Shown: piece by piece, positions 24,437-36,500 of the stretch
Layout: every line of letters starts with the position of its first letter
How positions within the stretch are numbered: position 1 is the stretch's first letter
From: Mermis nigrescens
Taxonomy: Eukaryota; Nematoda; Enoplea; Mermithida; Mermithidae
Direction: 5' to 3'
Length of the DNA stretch: 64,000 nt
Assembly: GCA_036768485.1 (NCBI GenBank)
Contig: JAVLUZ010000145.1
Coordinates: 1,188,785 to 1,252,784, forward strand
The notes under the pieces: generated by a model
The model's database searches: none
Seen by the model: only the letters and a program-made list of their open reading frames with translations
What the model was told of the DNA's origin: nothing
Program-made: the position numbers and the translations under genes

Positions 24437-25152
24437 GTGTGCACCAGATGCTATTTAAGGAATTGCGACAAGTACATATGCACGTTTTAAATTCAGACTT
24501 ACAGAAATTTCTGGATTTTTTCTGGACCGGCAAAATGCTGTCCGAAAAAATGACACGAAAATGTAATAAATTTTTGAAAACGCCAGAGTCATCCACCTGA
24601 CGCTAAATCCTGGATCAGCTACAGTACATAGATTATCGACTTCTAGCGCATACTATTCACTAGACTACGTTTTCGATAAAATTTTAGATATAAGAAAAAT
24701 GACTGCCATGTTGTTTTTGGCGTATACGATTTACGGTTCATTTCGCCTCATTACGTGTGAAGACAAATGAAAAAATATCAGCTTAACCCGGCCACGACTT
24801 TCCTGGCCTAGTTAGCTACAGTCGAGTTTACGGAAAAATCCATTTTAATCGATGTGCTGGCGATTTGCTTGCCGAGACCTGATTTAGATTATTTCGGTGA
24901 ATAGATGCAAGCGCAGCTGGCCTGGGAGAAGGCGTCAAAAATCGAGATTGTTGACGCCAAAATGAATCCCGAAAGCTGATATGAATGCTAAAAGTCTAGC
25001 TTCATGGTCAATTTGAAGCACTTTTGAATAAAATTGTCCTACCTTCTTCCATTTTCGGTCGTCACGTTCCAGGAATATCTCCCATTTTTTCAGTCTGGAT
25101 GTCCAGACTAAACTCCAACGTGCATATCCCTGGTGAGGAACGGGGTGGGGAC

Positions 25153-25409
25153 CATACGTGGGCAGCAAGAAAAATCTGGGGTGGGGGTGCAAGATTTTTT
25201 GAAGGTCAAAAAATGGCCTAAAAAATGGTGGTATGGCGATAAAAACACCGTTTTGCGACGTTTCTCATCAAGCACTATCCATTGGCATCAAAAAATTGCG
25301 AAAAAAACGAAAAAATTTCAAAAATTGAAATCTGGGGGGTATTTTGATTTCTGAGGGGGGGGTATTTTGGTTTCTGTGGGGGGGGTGCATACCCCCACAC
25401 CCAGGTGTG
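25153..25409 (-). mobile_element. hAT-like MITE, family F3
   Basis: Opposite orientation to 24203. CATACGTGGGCAGC...CACACCCAGGTGTG is flanked by perfect 8-bp repeats GTGGGGAC (25145-25152 and 25410-25417). Confidence 0.92.
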
Positions 25410-25490
25410 GTGGGGACTATCACACATTGTACTGGAACATCCAGCGTTATTCTTCCAGTCTGCTTTTCCATGTAAGTTAGGTACACACAC

Positions 25491-26383
25491 TCATACATGG
25501 GCAGCAATAAAATTCTGGGGGATCTCGTTGGATTAAATTGCAAAAAATGGGCAAAAATATGACCTTCTGAACCATTTTCCCGCCACCTTTTTTTGAGAGA
25601 CGAAATAAAGATACAGTAATCAAATTTTAGGTATGAATGCAAACAACCTTTATTGACTTGTGCACAGCAAAAGGCAAATAGTTATAAGCTAGTTGTGTGT
25701 TAAGTTTCGTTATTGCAGCGATTATGGATCGGCTAAAAAACGGTAGCGGGGACTTTGTTCAAAGGTCACAAAAATCTCACTAGTAATAGAACTCTGCGGG
25801 GGGGTTTCAACTTCTGTGGGGTGTTAGCTACCACCCCTACCCCTCGCAAGCCCACTTGTGCATACACTACTTTGTACACCACGTGAAAAAACAGCTCTTT
25901 ACTATTGTACGCTTTGTGATGTGCAAACGCGTCCAAACGACAAACAAAGATGAGCAAGCCACAAAAAAACTGTGACCAATGAGTGAGCCAAAACTAATTG
26001 TGAATAATGCGTACATTTGTGATGATGGCGATAAATAAATAAAAATCATAATAGGATGATTCAAGGCCACTGGCTGACGTAACGAAACTGAAATTATTTT
26101 TGCACCCGCACATACAAGCGACCTTCCCGAAACATGCTAGCGAAATTTCAGCTGAAAAACACATAAATTTGTATATGAAAATGGTCAAAAAATGTGCAAC
26201 GCTGAAGTGCGAATTATTCACCCAGCGACAAGCAAATAATCCTAAGCGCCCTTTTTTGAGAAAGCAAATATTGAGCAACAATGAAAGCAAGCAAACCAGA
26301 GATGAATAATAGTAAGCGTTTAGAAAGCAGGCTTCTAAAATGAGAATGAAGTTTTCGATGCAAGCTATCAAGGACGTCGTAGT
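25491..26383. other. Non-coding with fragments of F3-like repeats
   Basis: 25495-25580 and 25770-25860 carry partial F3-like ends (TGGGCAGCAATAAAATTCTGGGGG; TTCTGTGGGG...). The plus-strand frame 26100-26309 has protein-like composition but no start context or family match. I treat the region as unassigned. Confidence 0.4.
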
Positions 26384-26589
26384 CATACATAGGCAGCGCC
26401 GAAATTCTGGGGGTACAAGACTTTTCAAGATCAAAAAATGGTGGTAAGGCGAAAAAACATCATTTTTCAACGTTTCTCATCGAGCACTATCCGTTGGCAT
26501 TAAAAAATTGCAAAAAAATTTTAAAATTGAATTCTGAGGGGCGGTATTTTGGTTTCTGGGGGAGTGCATCCCCCTTACACCCACGTGTC
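26384..26589 (-). mobile_element. hAT-like MITE, family F3
   Basis: CATACATAGGCAGCGCC...CACCCACGTGTC is flanked by perfect GTCGTAGT repeats (26376-26383 and 26590-26597). Somewhat shorter than its relatives. Confidence 0.9.
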
Positions 26590-27234
26590 GTCGTAGTATC
26601 TATGTAGGAATGTCTGATCATACGTGCACGTGAAAGTTGAAATTGAGGATTTGGACGCATAAGGATCACAAAACTTTCACAGACACCAAAACTTAGTTTT
26701 TGAAATACCCTTTGCTTTCTTGAAAAAATAAATTTCTTGCCAGAATGTTTTTGGGTCCTCTCCTAACTTTCAAAACTTGTTTTGGTTATTCTTATAAGGT
26801 ATTTCCAGAACATTACCTAGAATTTTCGATTTTGTAAGAAAACCGTCAGAAAATGTTTTGTTTTAGGCGCTTTTAACCATTTTTTTGGCACAAATGTGTC
26901 GATGTAACTCACGGTTTTTGATAAAGTTATGTCAAATTTGATTTAAATTTTAAATTTTGAAATACTTTTGTTTTTTTATGAGAAAGCCTTGTCAGGAACT
27001 TAAAAACATAGTGCTTTTAAAGCGTACCCATCGCTTTCAAGCTCAAAAAAAGTAGGTACTTCAAAAAATGTTGAGCCTGATTGACCCACTAAATTGACAT
27101 ATTTTACTTGAATGTGAACCAGACAGACCTTAAAATTTTGACCATACCCGATTGTGACACTAACCGATTAAGCTGCTGATTTTTCAGGGGATCAATCTGA
27201 GGCGAGTGACTTCATATTTCTGTTTCATGACATC

Positions 27235-27419
27235 CAGTGGCGGATCCAGGATTTTACTAAGGGGGAGGGCGATACCCCTAAGGGGGGGTTAAATCCTGAA
27301 TTGGGCGGAAAAATTAGCCGTTTCAACCCAAAAATCGCTCAAAAAATCCTTAATTTTGCGCACTACTTTAGGCCAATGGAGGGCGGCCGCCCCCCGCCCC
27401 TCCCCTAAATCCGCCCCCG
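27235..27419 (+). mobile_element. hAT-like MITE, family F1
   Basis: CAGTGGCGGATCCAGGATTTT...AAATCCGCCCCCG is flanked by perfect ATGACATC repeats (27227-27234, 27420-27427). A typical 185-bp F1 copy. Confidence 0.93.
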
Positions 27420-27937
27420 ATGACATCATAGCGCCCCAGAAAAACATCACACATCCTGTTATCCACATTTTTCCAACAAAATTATCATCTTGCTATCTAG
27501 GACTGAAGTGGGTCTCTAATGAGCCTTTTGCATTGCACGCATTGAAGAAAAGAATATGTTAAAGATTTCAAACTTTATCAACACGAAGTATTTACTAAAA
27601 CAAGCAATCAACTATTAAAAACATATAAATATAATAAAATAAGAATAAAAATGAGAATTGATGTAATAAAAATGATATTTAGACAAAGGCTTTCCCATGA
27701 CTTTTCCCGGCGCTCCTCGAATAATATTTATTGTTTTAAGCGTATACTTATTTTTATTTAATAAAATTTGATACTTCGTTTCATTCTACTTCAACAATTC
27801 CAGCGACTTATTTTTAAATAACGGTTTGGCAAAAAGAAATTATATTCAACTTATTTCCCACTTCTTTTCAATTTCGAGTTAAATAACTCACAGAAATAAT
27901 ATTGATCGATTATGAGAGAAAGCGTTGTAGATATGAG

Positions 27938-28217
27938 CATAGATGGGCGGCACCAATATCTTAATATTCTGGGAGGTGCAAGATTTTTCAAAGGTCAAAA
28001 AATGGCCTTAAAAATGGTGTTACGGCGAAAAAACACAACTTTTCGACGTTTCTCATCGAGCACCATCCATTAGCATCAAAAAATTGCGAAAAAACAGAAA
28101 AAATTTCAAAAATTGAATTCTGGGGGGATTTTGTTTTCTGGAGAGGATGGTATTTTGGTTTCTCGGGGGATGGTAGTGTGTGCACCCCTCAAATCCCCAC
28201 CCTCACGCCTAGGTGTG
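27938..28217 (-). mobile_element. hAT-like MITE, family F3
   Basis: CATAGATGGGCGGCACC...CACGCCTAGGTGTG is flanked by perfect GATATGAG repeats (27930-27937, 28218-28225). Confidence 0.93.
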
Positions 28218-29113
28218 GATATGAGGCTTATGAATTGCACTGCGTACACCTATAAGCTTTATTCTTCAGATATTTACTAGTGTAGCCTTGATAAATCCGT
28301 GAAATAATTGCATTTTCATCAAGCTCTCATTAAGTCATGCTGATTTACTGTCAATAAAACTTGTCACGCACCAATTCACCGCAGAAAAAAGAACAATTGA
28401 GGAGTATGCAAATATATGGATAAACCATCAAAATTAAATCGAGAATCGACAAGCGATACCGTTAAAACAATCCCTTCCATCAATAAATACGAGAACAATC
28501 GATAAAATCGCGCTCATTAAGTCGGAATGTGAATAATGTCGGTAAAATAAATAATTACTATTGTAAAGTATAACCATAAATGGCAAACGAGTGGAACATT
28601 TTCCAAATCATTCACAAAAAAATTATTATGAAAGAAGTTTGTTTTTTCCCATTCTTTTAGCCTGAAGCCGTTTTTTATACCTTATTTTAAAATTCTTTCC
28701 AGTTTAAGAACGAAATCGAATATTTTTTTAAAGAATGAGATAGGTAGGTCATCCTAACGTCCCGAAAATCGCACAGAACCATATTCTCGAGCTGTTACAC
28801 GTTCAATTACATATATTAGGACACTAAATTGTAAACTTATTAATACCATAGATATGTGCAGACCAGATTCGATTTTAATGCGATATTGTACCATATAAAT
28901 GTCATACGTGCACAATGAGGGCAGGGAGCTGGTCCCAAGCCCACGTAGACGTGGGGGTGGGGGTTTAGTTAGACCCCGCCCCCAAAAACCGGTAGAATAT
29001 CAAGGATCAAATTTTCGGAATTTTTGCCAATTTCACACCACCCAGACCCTCAGAATTTGGCTGCTGCCCACAAAAATACTGGATAAAAAATACATTTCTC
29101 CTACACCACTTGC
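28218..29113. other. Unassigned; possible degenerate MITE at about 28901-29070
   Basis: The stretch is AT-rich. At 28901-29070 a CATACGTGCAC...GGCTGCTGCCCAC segment looks like another short G-rich element, but I could not establish its duplication. No gene is seen. Confidence 0.4.
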
Positions 29114-29719
29114 CAGTGGCGGATCTAGGATTTCCCTAAGGGGAAGGGGCGATATTCCAACTTTTCCGAAAACAGTCAAAAATACGTGTAAAAATTTGCC
29201 CTTACCGCGCGAAATAGCGTTTTTTCGGTGTTTTACATAAAATCATTTTTGACGCAATATTTCTTGTTAAAATTTTAAAATTTTCGACAATATTGCTCGA
29301 AAAAATTAAACTTCTTTGACTTTAACAAAAATCTGGCGCGAAGCATCGGAAAATTTGTGAAATTAAGGCGGATAGACGTCTAGAAGCACGATTTATTGCT
29401 TGATTTCCCGTATTAATAGCATTTGATGCGAAACATCGAAATTTTTAATTGAAAATAGAAGAAAACTATGCAAAAATAGCTGTTTCTGCTGTTAAAATTG
29501 TTTTGAAACCTACATGAACAGAAAATAGTATTCAGGTCGCCAAGAAAGTAAATAAATGTCATTAATAGGTATCATCCGGCGCGAAGCGCCGGAAAAATTT
29601 GAGAAATTATGGTCACTGACGGCCAAAAATCATTGCAAATTGCATATCCATTCTTTATCTCGCCAAATATTTTCGGCCAATGGGGGCGGCCGCCCCCGCC
29701 CCCGTTAAATCCGCCCCTG
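29114..29719 (+). mobile_element. hAT-like MITE, long version of family F1
   Basis: CAGTGGCGGATCTAGGATTT...AAATCCGCCCCTG is flanked by perfect CCACTTGC repeats (29106-29113, 29720-29727). At 606 bp it is three times the short F1. It shares its interior with 39717-40771 (CTGGCGCGAAGC, GGCGGATAGACGTCTA) and holds GGCGCGAAGCGCC at 29578-29590. Confidence 0.93.
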
Positions 29720-30498
29720 CCACTTGCCTACCGTCAAATTATAAAAAACTCTTTAAAGTCGGCTAAGATAAATGTCATTTTTTAGAACTTCAAACGATAT
29801 TTGCCTGTTTTTCTAAAATTTGTAATGAAAACCTTTTCATTTAACCTTAGCTCAATTGATTTCATTCCATTTAAACGAAATCGATAAAGTTCGCCGTTGA
29901 AATCAAGAAAACCGATCGGCTTCGGATAGAAAAACAGCCGATGTAAAGTGATGTAAAGTAAAATTCAGAGTTTGTAACATTTACTACAACGTAGATCAGC
30001 TATAATTGTTTCCCACTCCAGGCAATTCATTTTAGCCGGTCAAGATCAGCTAAGCAAATTTTTATATGCAAACTATTCTTGAAACAAGTGGCTTTCTATC
30101 CTTAAAACTGGGCCTTGCACGAATATCAGCTTACTGTAACGAATAAAAAAATCTCGGCCGATTTTGCATCGCTTCACGCCTAAACTCTAATTAAAAATGA
30201 GTTTTTTAAAAGAAAAATTGAGGAAAAATTGTTTCCGGCCGGCTAATTATAAAACAAACGAGACGAAATAGTAGTAAAATTGAGAAATACAACGGATCAA
30301 ACAATCGCTAACTTTGACGTAAAGGTTCTTTGGCCTACGAGAACTCAAGGTGCTTTTGTAAAGTAATTGACTGACATAAACTGAAGAGAAAACCGCAGTT
30401 TACACCGAAAGGTAAACATTATTTATTACACTCCGTTCAGAAATGGATCTTTGTGAAGTCCCTATCGAAGCTAGATCTTTTGGCCTTTCCATCAGGAC

Positions 30499-31001
30499 CA
30501 TGCCTGGGCGGGGGGTGGGGGGGTTTGGGGTATGCACCCCAGAAACCAAAATACCCTTCAGAATTCAATTTTTGAAAATTTTTTTCTGTTTTTTTCGCAA
30601 TTTTTTGATGCCAACGGATAGTGATCGATGAGAAACGATGAAAAATGGTGTTTTTTTGTCATACCACCATACCTTGGGCGTGAAGGGAGGGTTTGGGGGT
30701 ATGCAAACTCCCCCCCCCGAGAAACCAAAATATCCCCCCAGATTTCAATTTTTGAAAATTTTTTCGTTTTTTCCGCAACTTTTTGATGCCAATGGATAGT
30801 GCTCGATGAGAAACGTTGAAAAATGGCGTTTTCGCCATACCACCACTTTTAAGGACATTTTTTGACCTTTGAAAAAATCTTGCACTCCCCCCAGAACTTT
30901 AGTGCCGCCCACCTATGCATACCACCATTTTTAAGACCATTTTTTGATCTTTGAAAAATCTTGCACTGCTCCCCGCAGAATTTAGTTGCCGCCCACCTAT
31001 G
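30499..31001 (+). mobile_element. F3 element interrupted by another F3 element (outer)
   Basis: The outer copy CATGCCTGGGCGG...CCGCCCACCTATG is flanked by perfect ATCAGGAC repeats (30491-30498, 31002-31009). Its body is split by the inner element at 30668-30917. Confidence 0.92.
30668..30917 (+). mobile_element. F3 element nested in an F3 element (inner)
   Basis: CATACCTTGGGCGTG...CCGCCCACCTATG is flanked by perfect CATACCAC repeats (30660-30667, 30918-30925), which are the outer element's own CATACCACC sequence duplicated. Same orientation as the host copy. Confidence 0.93.
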
Positions 31002-31243
31002 ATCAGGACAACTGTCCTATGCCCGAATCAAATCATCTTCTGTAATTAACTAATACTGAATTAAAAACATAAGCATTGCTATAAAGTTATAAGGTGGAAT
31101 ATTCTTCGATGCGAAAACGCACTCCCCATATCAAGTGCACATATGACGCGGAGTCAATAAATAAAAATACTTTTAAAAATACCTGCCCGTCGATGCGCAA
31201 GGTCGGGGCGATCAGAGAGAAATAAAAAGGAAAGGGTCAGAGG

Positions 31244-31426
31244 CGGTGGCGGATCTAGGATTTTCTTAAGGGGGCGGTACCCCTAAGAGGGCGGAACCCT
31301 GACTTGGGCGAAAAAATTAGCCGTTTTAACCCGAAAATCGCTAAAAATCGCTCAAAAATGCTTAATTTTGCCGCACTATTCTGGGCCAATGGGGGGGGCG
31401 GCCGCCCCCTCCTAAATCCGCCCCTG
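31244..31426 (+). mobile_element. hAT-like MITE, family F1
   Basis: CGGTGGCGGATCTAGGATTTT...AAATCCGCCCCTG is flanked by GTCAGAGG and GTCAGAGA (7 of 8). The second base of the terminus has changed from A to G. Confidence 0.9.
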
Positions 31427-33159
31427 GTCAGAGACGGTAAATAGTAGACAATGCAGTAAAACTTTAATTTTTTCACCTCTCGCTAAAATATTCTAATAAG
31501 CTAGCATTCGCGATTTAACAAAGTAAAATCCTGGGAAATGTCCTGGCTAAGCGTTTTTACCGATCATTTAGTTCAAAAGTGACCATACTTTGTTCAATTT
31601 TATTGAACTTCTCTTGATATTTTTCGATTTTATCGTTTAGAAAAGCAGCGCATCGTAAGAAACGCCCTAAAAAACGATGTTTTTGACAAGTTTCCACCGT
31701 TTTTAGACCAAAGAACGGCACTTTAGAAAAAATTTTTCGGATAAAGACCAGTCTTCCCAATGGTACAAGCAGCGCAAGCTGGTCGTTCTTTACAAAGTGG
31801 TTGACTGGTTGATTGACTGGTTGGCTATTGGTTGGGCGATTATTGATTGATTGATTACCGAAGGGCTGGTCGGTCATTGAATGACTGAATTACTGATTAA
31901 CCCTCCGTTTACCATCATGTTTTTGCAGTCGAAGCGCGCCATCAAGGCATAAACTCCTAGTGCATATTAAGCTATGCCTTCTTAACATTCTCTGACAGCT
32001 ATTACTTTCATTTAGTGCAATTTTTTATGCTCTTTTTGAATATGTACGTTATTTTCTGTGAAAATTATTTTTGAAAGAGGTATAATTAAAAAACTATCAC
32101 AATGCATAAGAATAGGCACCTGTTGGACATTATGCAAAAACAAGAAAAAGTAGATTTCTGTTGTGTTAAACACATCCAGGGGATGCATTTAAAGAGCTGG
32201 AAAGGAATAAACCACTAAATTTTCTTATTAGAACCTTATTTTCCCATCTTGAGTTTTTGTGATATCACTGTAAATAGGCCAAAAAATGCCTATTTCTTAC
32301 TACTCTATAACTCCTCTTCGAGCTAAACCATTAAAAACGATGTAACTGAAGCCAAAACGAGGCTAGACAAAGTTTTGGACACATGGATAAGGTAGAACAG
32401 AAAAAATGCCACGAAAGTGATTCATTATGCCTCCGGCATAGGACACGGTAAACGGAGGGTTAAGCTTCGGTTTCAAAATAATTTCAGCATGTAAACCTAG
32501 CTTGCTCTTCATTTTTCTACCATTTGTATGGCCGTTTGCGAGAAAGCCTGCGTTGATACTGATCACAAGCATACCTGAGAGTGGGCGAGGGGGGTTCGGG
32601 AGATATGCACCCCCAGAAACAAAAATATCCCACAAAAACCGAAATACCTCCCAGAAACAAAAAATACCCCTAGAAACTAAAATACCCCCCAGAAACCAGA
32701 ATTCCCCAGAATTCAATTTTTGAAATTTTTTTTGTTTTTTCGCAATTTTTTGATGTTAATGAATAGTGCTCAATGAGAAACGTTGAAAAATAGTATTTTT
32801 TCGCTATACCACCATTTTTAAGGCCATTTTTGATCTTTAAAAAAATCTTGCACCCCCCAGAACAAGATAGACTTTGGAGCCAAATTTATAAAATAAAAGC
32901 TAAAAATCGCTTGAATGAATTTAGCTCCCAGGATCCAAACAAAATCCAACAATGTTGCCATTGAATTATAGTCGGAATTATTGATCGGTGCTTTACACTT
33001 TAAACTTTACACTTCCCCGCGCCCCTACCTACGCGCATGAGTTTAACCGATTCGTATTAAAACCACGAATCGACGGTGTAAACCGTTTCGCCGCTTATTT
33101 ACACTCGTCGGCAATTGGTCGTCGAATGTAAATAGCCGGCTAAACGCTTTACACATCTA
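31427..33159. other. Downstream of QSOX: fragments, simple repeat, truncated F3
   Basis: 31640-31740 is an F4 fragment (GTAAGAAACGCC...ACGATGTTTTTGAC). 31797-31885 is a degenerate TTGACTGG/TTGATTGA simple repeat. 32570-32872 is an F3 copy truncated at its right end (after CACCCCCCAGAAC). 32980-33160 is the QSOX 3' flank with several GTGTAAA/TTTACAC motifs. No further gene is seen. Confidence 0.5.
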
Positions 33160-33548
33160 TTAGACCTTATTCAATTTAACGTACGACCTGCAAAGCCTAC
33201 GCCTACGCTTGAGCATAAAGGCGAAAAATGCAAATAGTACTACGAAGGAGGTGATGAGCCAGACGCCAAGGCACAGGCTGAAATCCAGATTGCTAAAAAA
33301 CGACTGAGACGACGACGCCGGCGCCGCGACGTCCGCTCCGGCACCGGATCCGGCGCCGGACCGATCCTCCTGACTGTCGTAGTACTCGGGCACATCGTAA
33401 TGCTTGATGTTACTGTAATAGTAGCCGACTAGGAACCTCAAAACCGCTTCTTCGTCCCATTCATTCGTGGTCGAATCGCGACATGTTGCGCACAGATTGG
33501 GCATCGGGAATTGCAGCTTGGGGTACAGAGGATCTTCGGACCTGGACC
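33160..33548 (-). CDS. QSOX: QSOX terminal exon: end of Erv domain, linker, membrane anchor
   Basis: Acceptor TACTACTCTAG, entering in phase 1 (G|GG). It begins SRSEDPLYPKLQF, equivalent to SEDPxFPKxxWP of other QSOX. Next come the LCATC pair, WDEEAVLRFL and a Gly/Ala/Ser-rich linker. A transmembrane segment starting LDFSLCLGVW and a basic cytosolic tail precede TAA at 33160-33162. No AATAAA is seen just downstream. Confidence 0.95.
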
Positions 33549-36500
33549 CTAGAGTAGTAAGAAGCATAGGTAAGCGGCACCGAAATTCTGGGGTTGCAGG
33601 ATTTTTCAAAGATCAAAAAATAGCCTCAAAAAAGTGGTATGGCGAAAAACCCATTTTTAGACGTTAATTGCGAAAAAAACGAAAAATTTCAAAAATTGAA
33701 TTTTGTGGGAGGGTCATCAGAAAGGAACCTGGTTTGCTACAGTTCCGTGCCTTTAATAAGGTAAAAATAGTAATACATCATAATAACAGATAATAAGAGA
33801 TAAAAATAATAATAATAATAATAAATAAATAAATAAATAAAAATAAAAAGTAAAAATAAGTCCTCAATAACAGATCATACGTTTGATGCCTTTGATGAGC
33901 TCACATGGATGCACACAAGCATGCAAGTACATCGGCCCCGTAATCAGAATTTTATTTCTGGCGGGGGCAGACATGCACAGATTCGGGAATTCTGGGGCGG
34001 ATAAAGTAAAAAAATTGTTCAAAAGTCGTTTTTTGACCCAAAAGATGCTGGACATACGCGTCAAGAGTATCATTTTATCGATGTTTCAGACGATGCTTTA
34101 TCTTTCTAGAACGTAAAACATAAAAAGTTTGGAAGAAATATCAAAAAAATTCCAAAATTCGAATAAATGGAACAAAATATAGTCTTTTGACACTTTTCCA
34201 CGATTGTTTTGGAAAAAATTGCGACCTTTTTACTTGACAAAAAACTTTAATCCTCAGATCATGTAAGGTGGGGGACAAGTCCCAAAATTTCGAAAAACCT
34301 GTATAACGTGTTGATCAGATGCGATATAACTTGAAAAACGACATTTTCGAAGTATTTCGTGTTTTTGGATCACTTGCGTAGCTTGTGATGAAAACATATA
34401 GAAACTCAGTGATTTGGAAAATTTTTGGCATTTTCACTAATTTTAACTCAATTTTGTAGCCTGTTCGAGGACCATCAATGTTATAACATAATATCCTATA
34501 AAATTTTCCGACATCTTCATCCTCTTAGGCTCAATTTCGCAGCTTTCTAATATATAAGAAGCAATGCAGGAATTATATCTGACGCTGAGCATCGGAAAAT
34601 TTCGAAGTTTTTATCCTTCTGAGCCTTAAATTTGAACCTTTCGATGATACCAAATGTAGTGAATTTTATTTGGCGAAGCTTTTATTTGGAAAAGATTGAA
34701 ACAGGTATTATTAAATAGTAATAGAATAAGAAGAGCATCCTAACTCAGCCGATACTCAGGCAGACTTCCATCAGAATTGAATTTTCAGTCTTTATTCCGC
34801 AATTCCATCCGTTCCAAATTCTCCCCCAGAATTCAGATGTTGCGCACGTATACATGAATTAATTTCACTTTGATCTCATTTAATTTGTATATAAATTTGA
34901 TTGAATTTAATTTTTATTATGGCCCTCGTGTTTTATGGCCCTCGCATTTTAGCTTTCGTGCTAGGAAGGACCCAAGAAATTGTTACCGGCCAACTATGCA
35001 TAAAAAAGTAATTTCGAATTTATAAAAATAAATATAAAAAAGTTAAATAAACTAAATACCGACAAATATCATTTTTTGCAAAAATACTGGAAAAAAGATT
35101 CAAAAGTATTATTGAAATAAATAATAAGCTGCATACACATAAAACAAAGCAAATAAATTGAAAAGTATGGTCGCAAGCAACACGAAGTATACACAGTGCC
35201 CAAAGTCGGCAGCCTCGTAAACACTAAAATTTGAATCCGTATTTTAATTAGCCTCCAAAGTTCTAAGCAAAGCTGTAACTTTTCGCTCTTTTTAGCATTT
35301 ATTTATTTTTCTCTATAAACAAAAACAACATACAAACAATTTTCAATTCGACCATCTCATCAAAAACATCTAAAAATAACCAGTGAATTTGGGAGTTTAA
35401 AAAACCATAACTTTTTCAAGTAAGCAAGAGGAGATGGCCGATAATATTATACTCGTTGAAAGAACTATGCCGTTTACATCACAACTGAGGCCTGATCTCT
35501 TTTCGGATCCTTCAGAAACTTGAAATATGAATTTGCCTAAAAGTTCCAAAAAATTACTCTTTTGCGCATTTTTCATGCATTCCTAAGAGTCGGTAATTCT
35601 ACCCGTGTTCATATTTGTAGTAATCTTTAAAGTTTTCACGTAAGACCCCAAAAAAAGTTTGTTAATATAGCTAGAGTATACCTTCAAAGTCAAACCCAAT
35701 AAAAAACCACTTGTAACCTGAAAAAACCAGCGCCGAGTTTTATAGAACTTGACAAAAATGTTCCTAGTGAAGTTCCACGTGGTGCCTGATACTTATTTTC
35801 CCGAAAGTATAGGAAGTCCCACTAAAAATCCCAAAAAATTTCGATTGTGACCTGAAAAAAACAACTGTAACCTAAAAAACCAAGCTAAGTATATGTTTCC
35901 AAGGCAACAAAATTAATTATCGTTGAACTGCCTCAATTAATTTTTTTGAGGTTTGTTTTTACGTTTTTATGTTCTAGAAAGAGCGAGCATTGTCTGAAAG
36001 GTCAGAAAACAATGTTTTCGACGTGTACCCATCGTTAACCTTGAAAAAAGGCACTTTTTAAAAAGTTTATGGGCTTGAACCCCCAACCTTCTTCCCAGAA
36101 TTCCCATGCTGTACATGTTTGGCCAGCATGTATGTATGTATGTAAAGAAATCAAAAGGCCATATACAGTCGAACTCGACTACAAGACACCCTGCTTATAA
36201 TACGCATAAACCTCTGGTCCCAGTCAAGTCATCCATAATGCATTAAGATATATTAGAAACTCGCATATTAGACACTCGGCTATTAGACTATGAGACGCAG
36301 CTGACCTGTTCCCATTGCATAAAATTAAAACATATAACGCAAGGTCTATAAGACGCGACCGCTTCATCTAATCGATAAATGCCTGAAGACTAAGCTGATA
36401 TTCTGAACAATTTTTTCTGCAAACAATGTTAAATTTGAAAGAAGTGTGGAAGAGTTGTGTGATGCAAAACATGAAAAATCATTAAAACAAGCTTTGATAA

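Noticed and set aside
24129..24596. 155-codon minus-strand open frame
   Set aside because: It runs through the F3 MITE at 24203-24436; the same residues appear in other F3 copies in both orientations (e.g. 25268-25642), as expected of a non-coding repeat.
26000..26470. 158-codon minus-strand frame and overlapping plus-strand frame 26100-26309
   Set aside because: Cys/Phe/Leu-rich with no start context, splice sites or family resemblance; part overlaps an F3 element.
33467..33667. Plus-strand open frame at the QSOX terminal exon
   Set aside because: It is the opposite-strand shadow of a well-supported QSOX exon.
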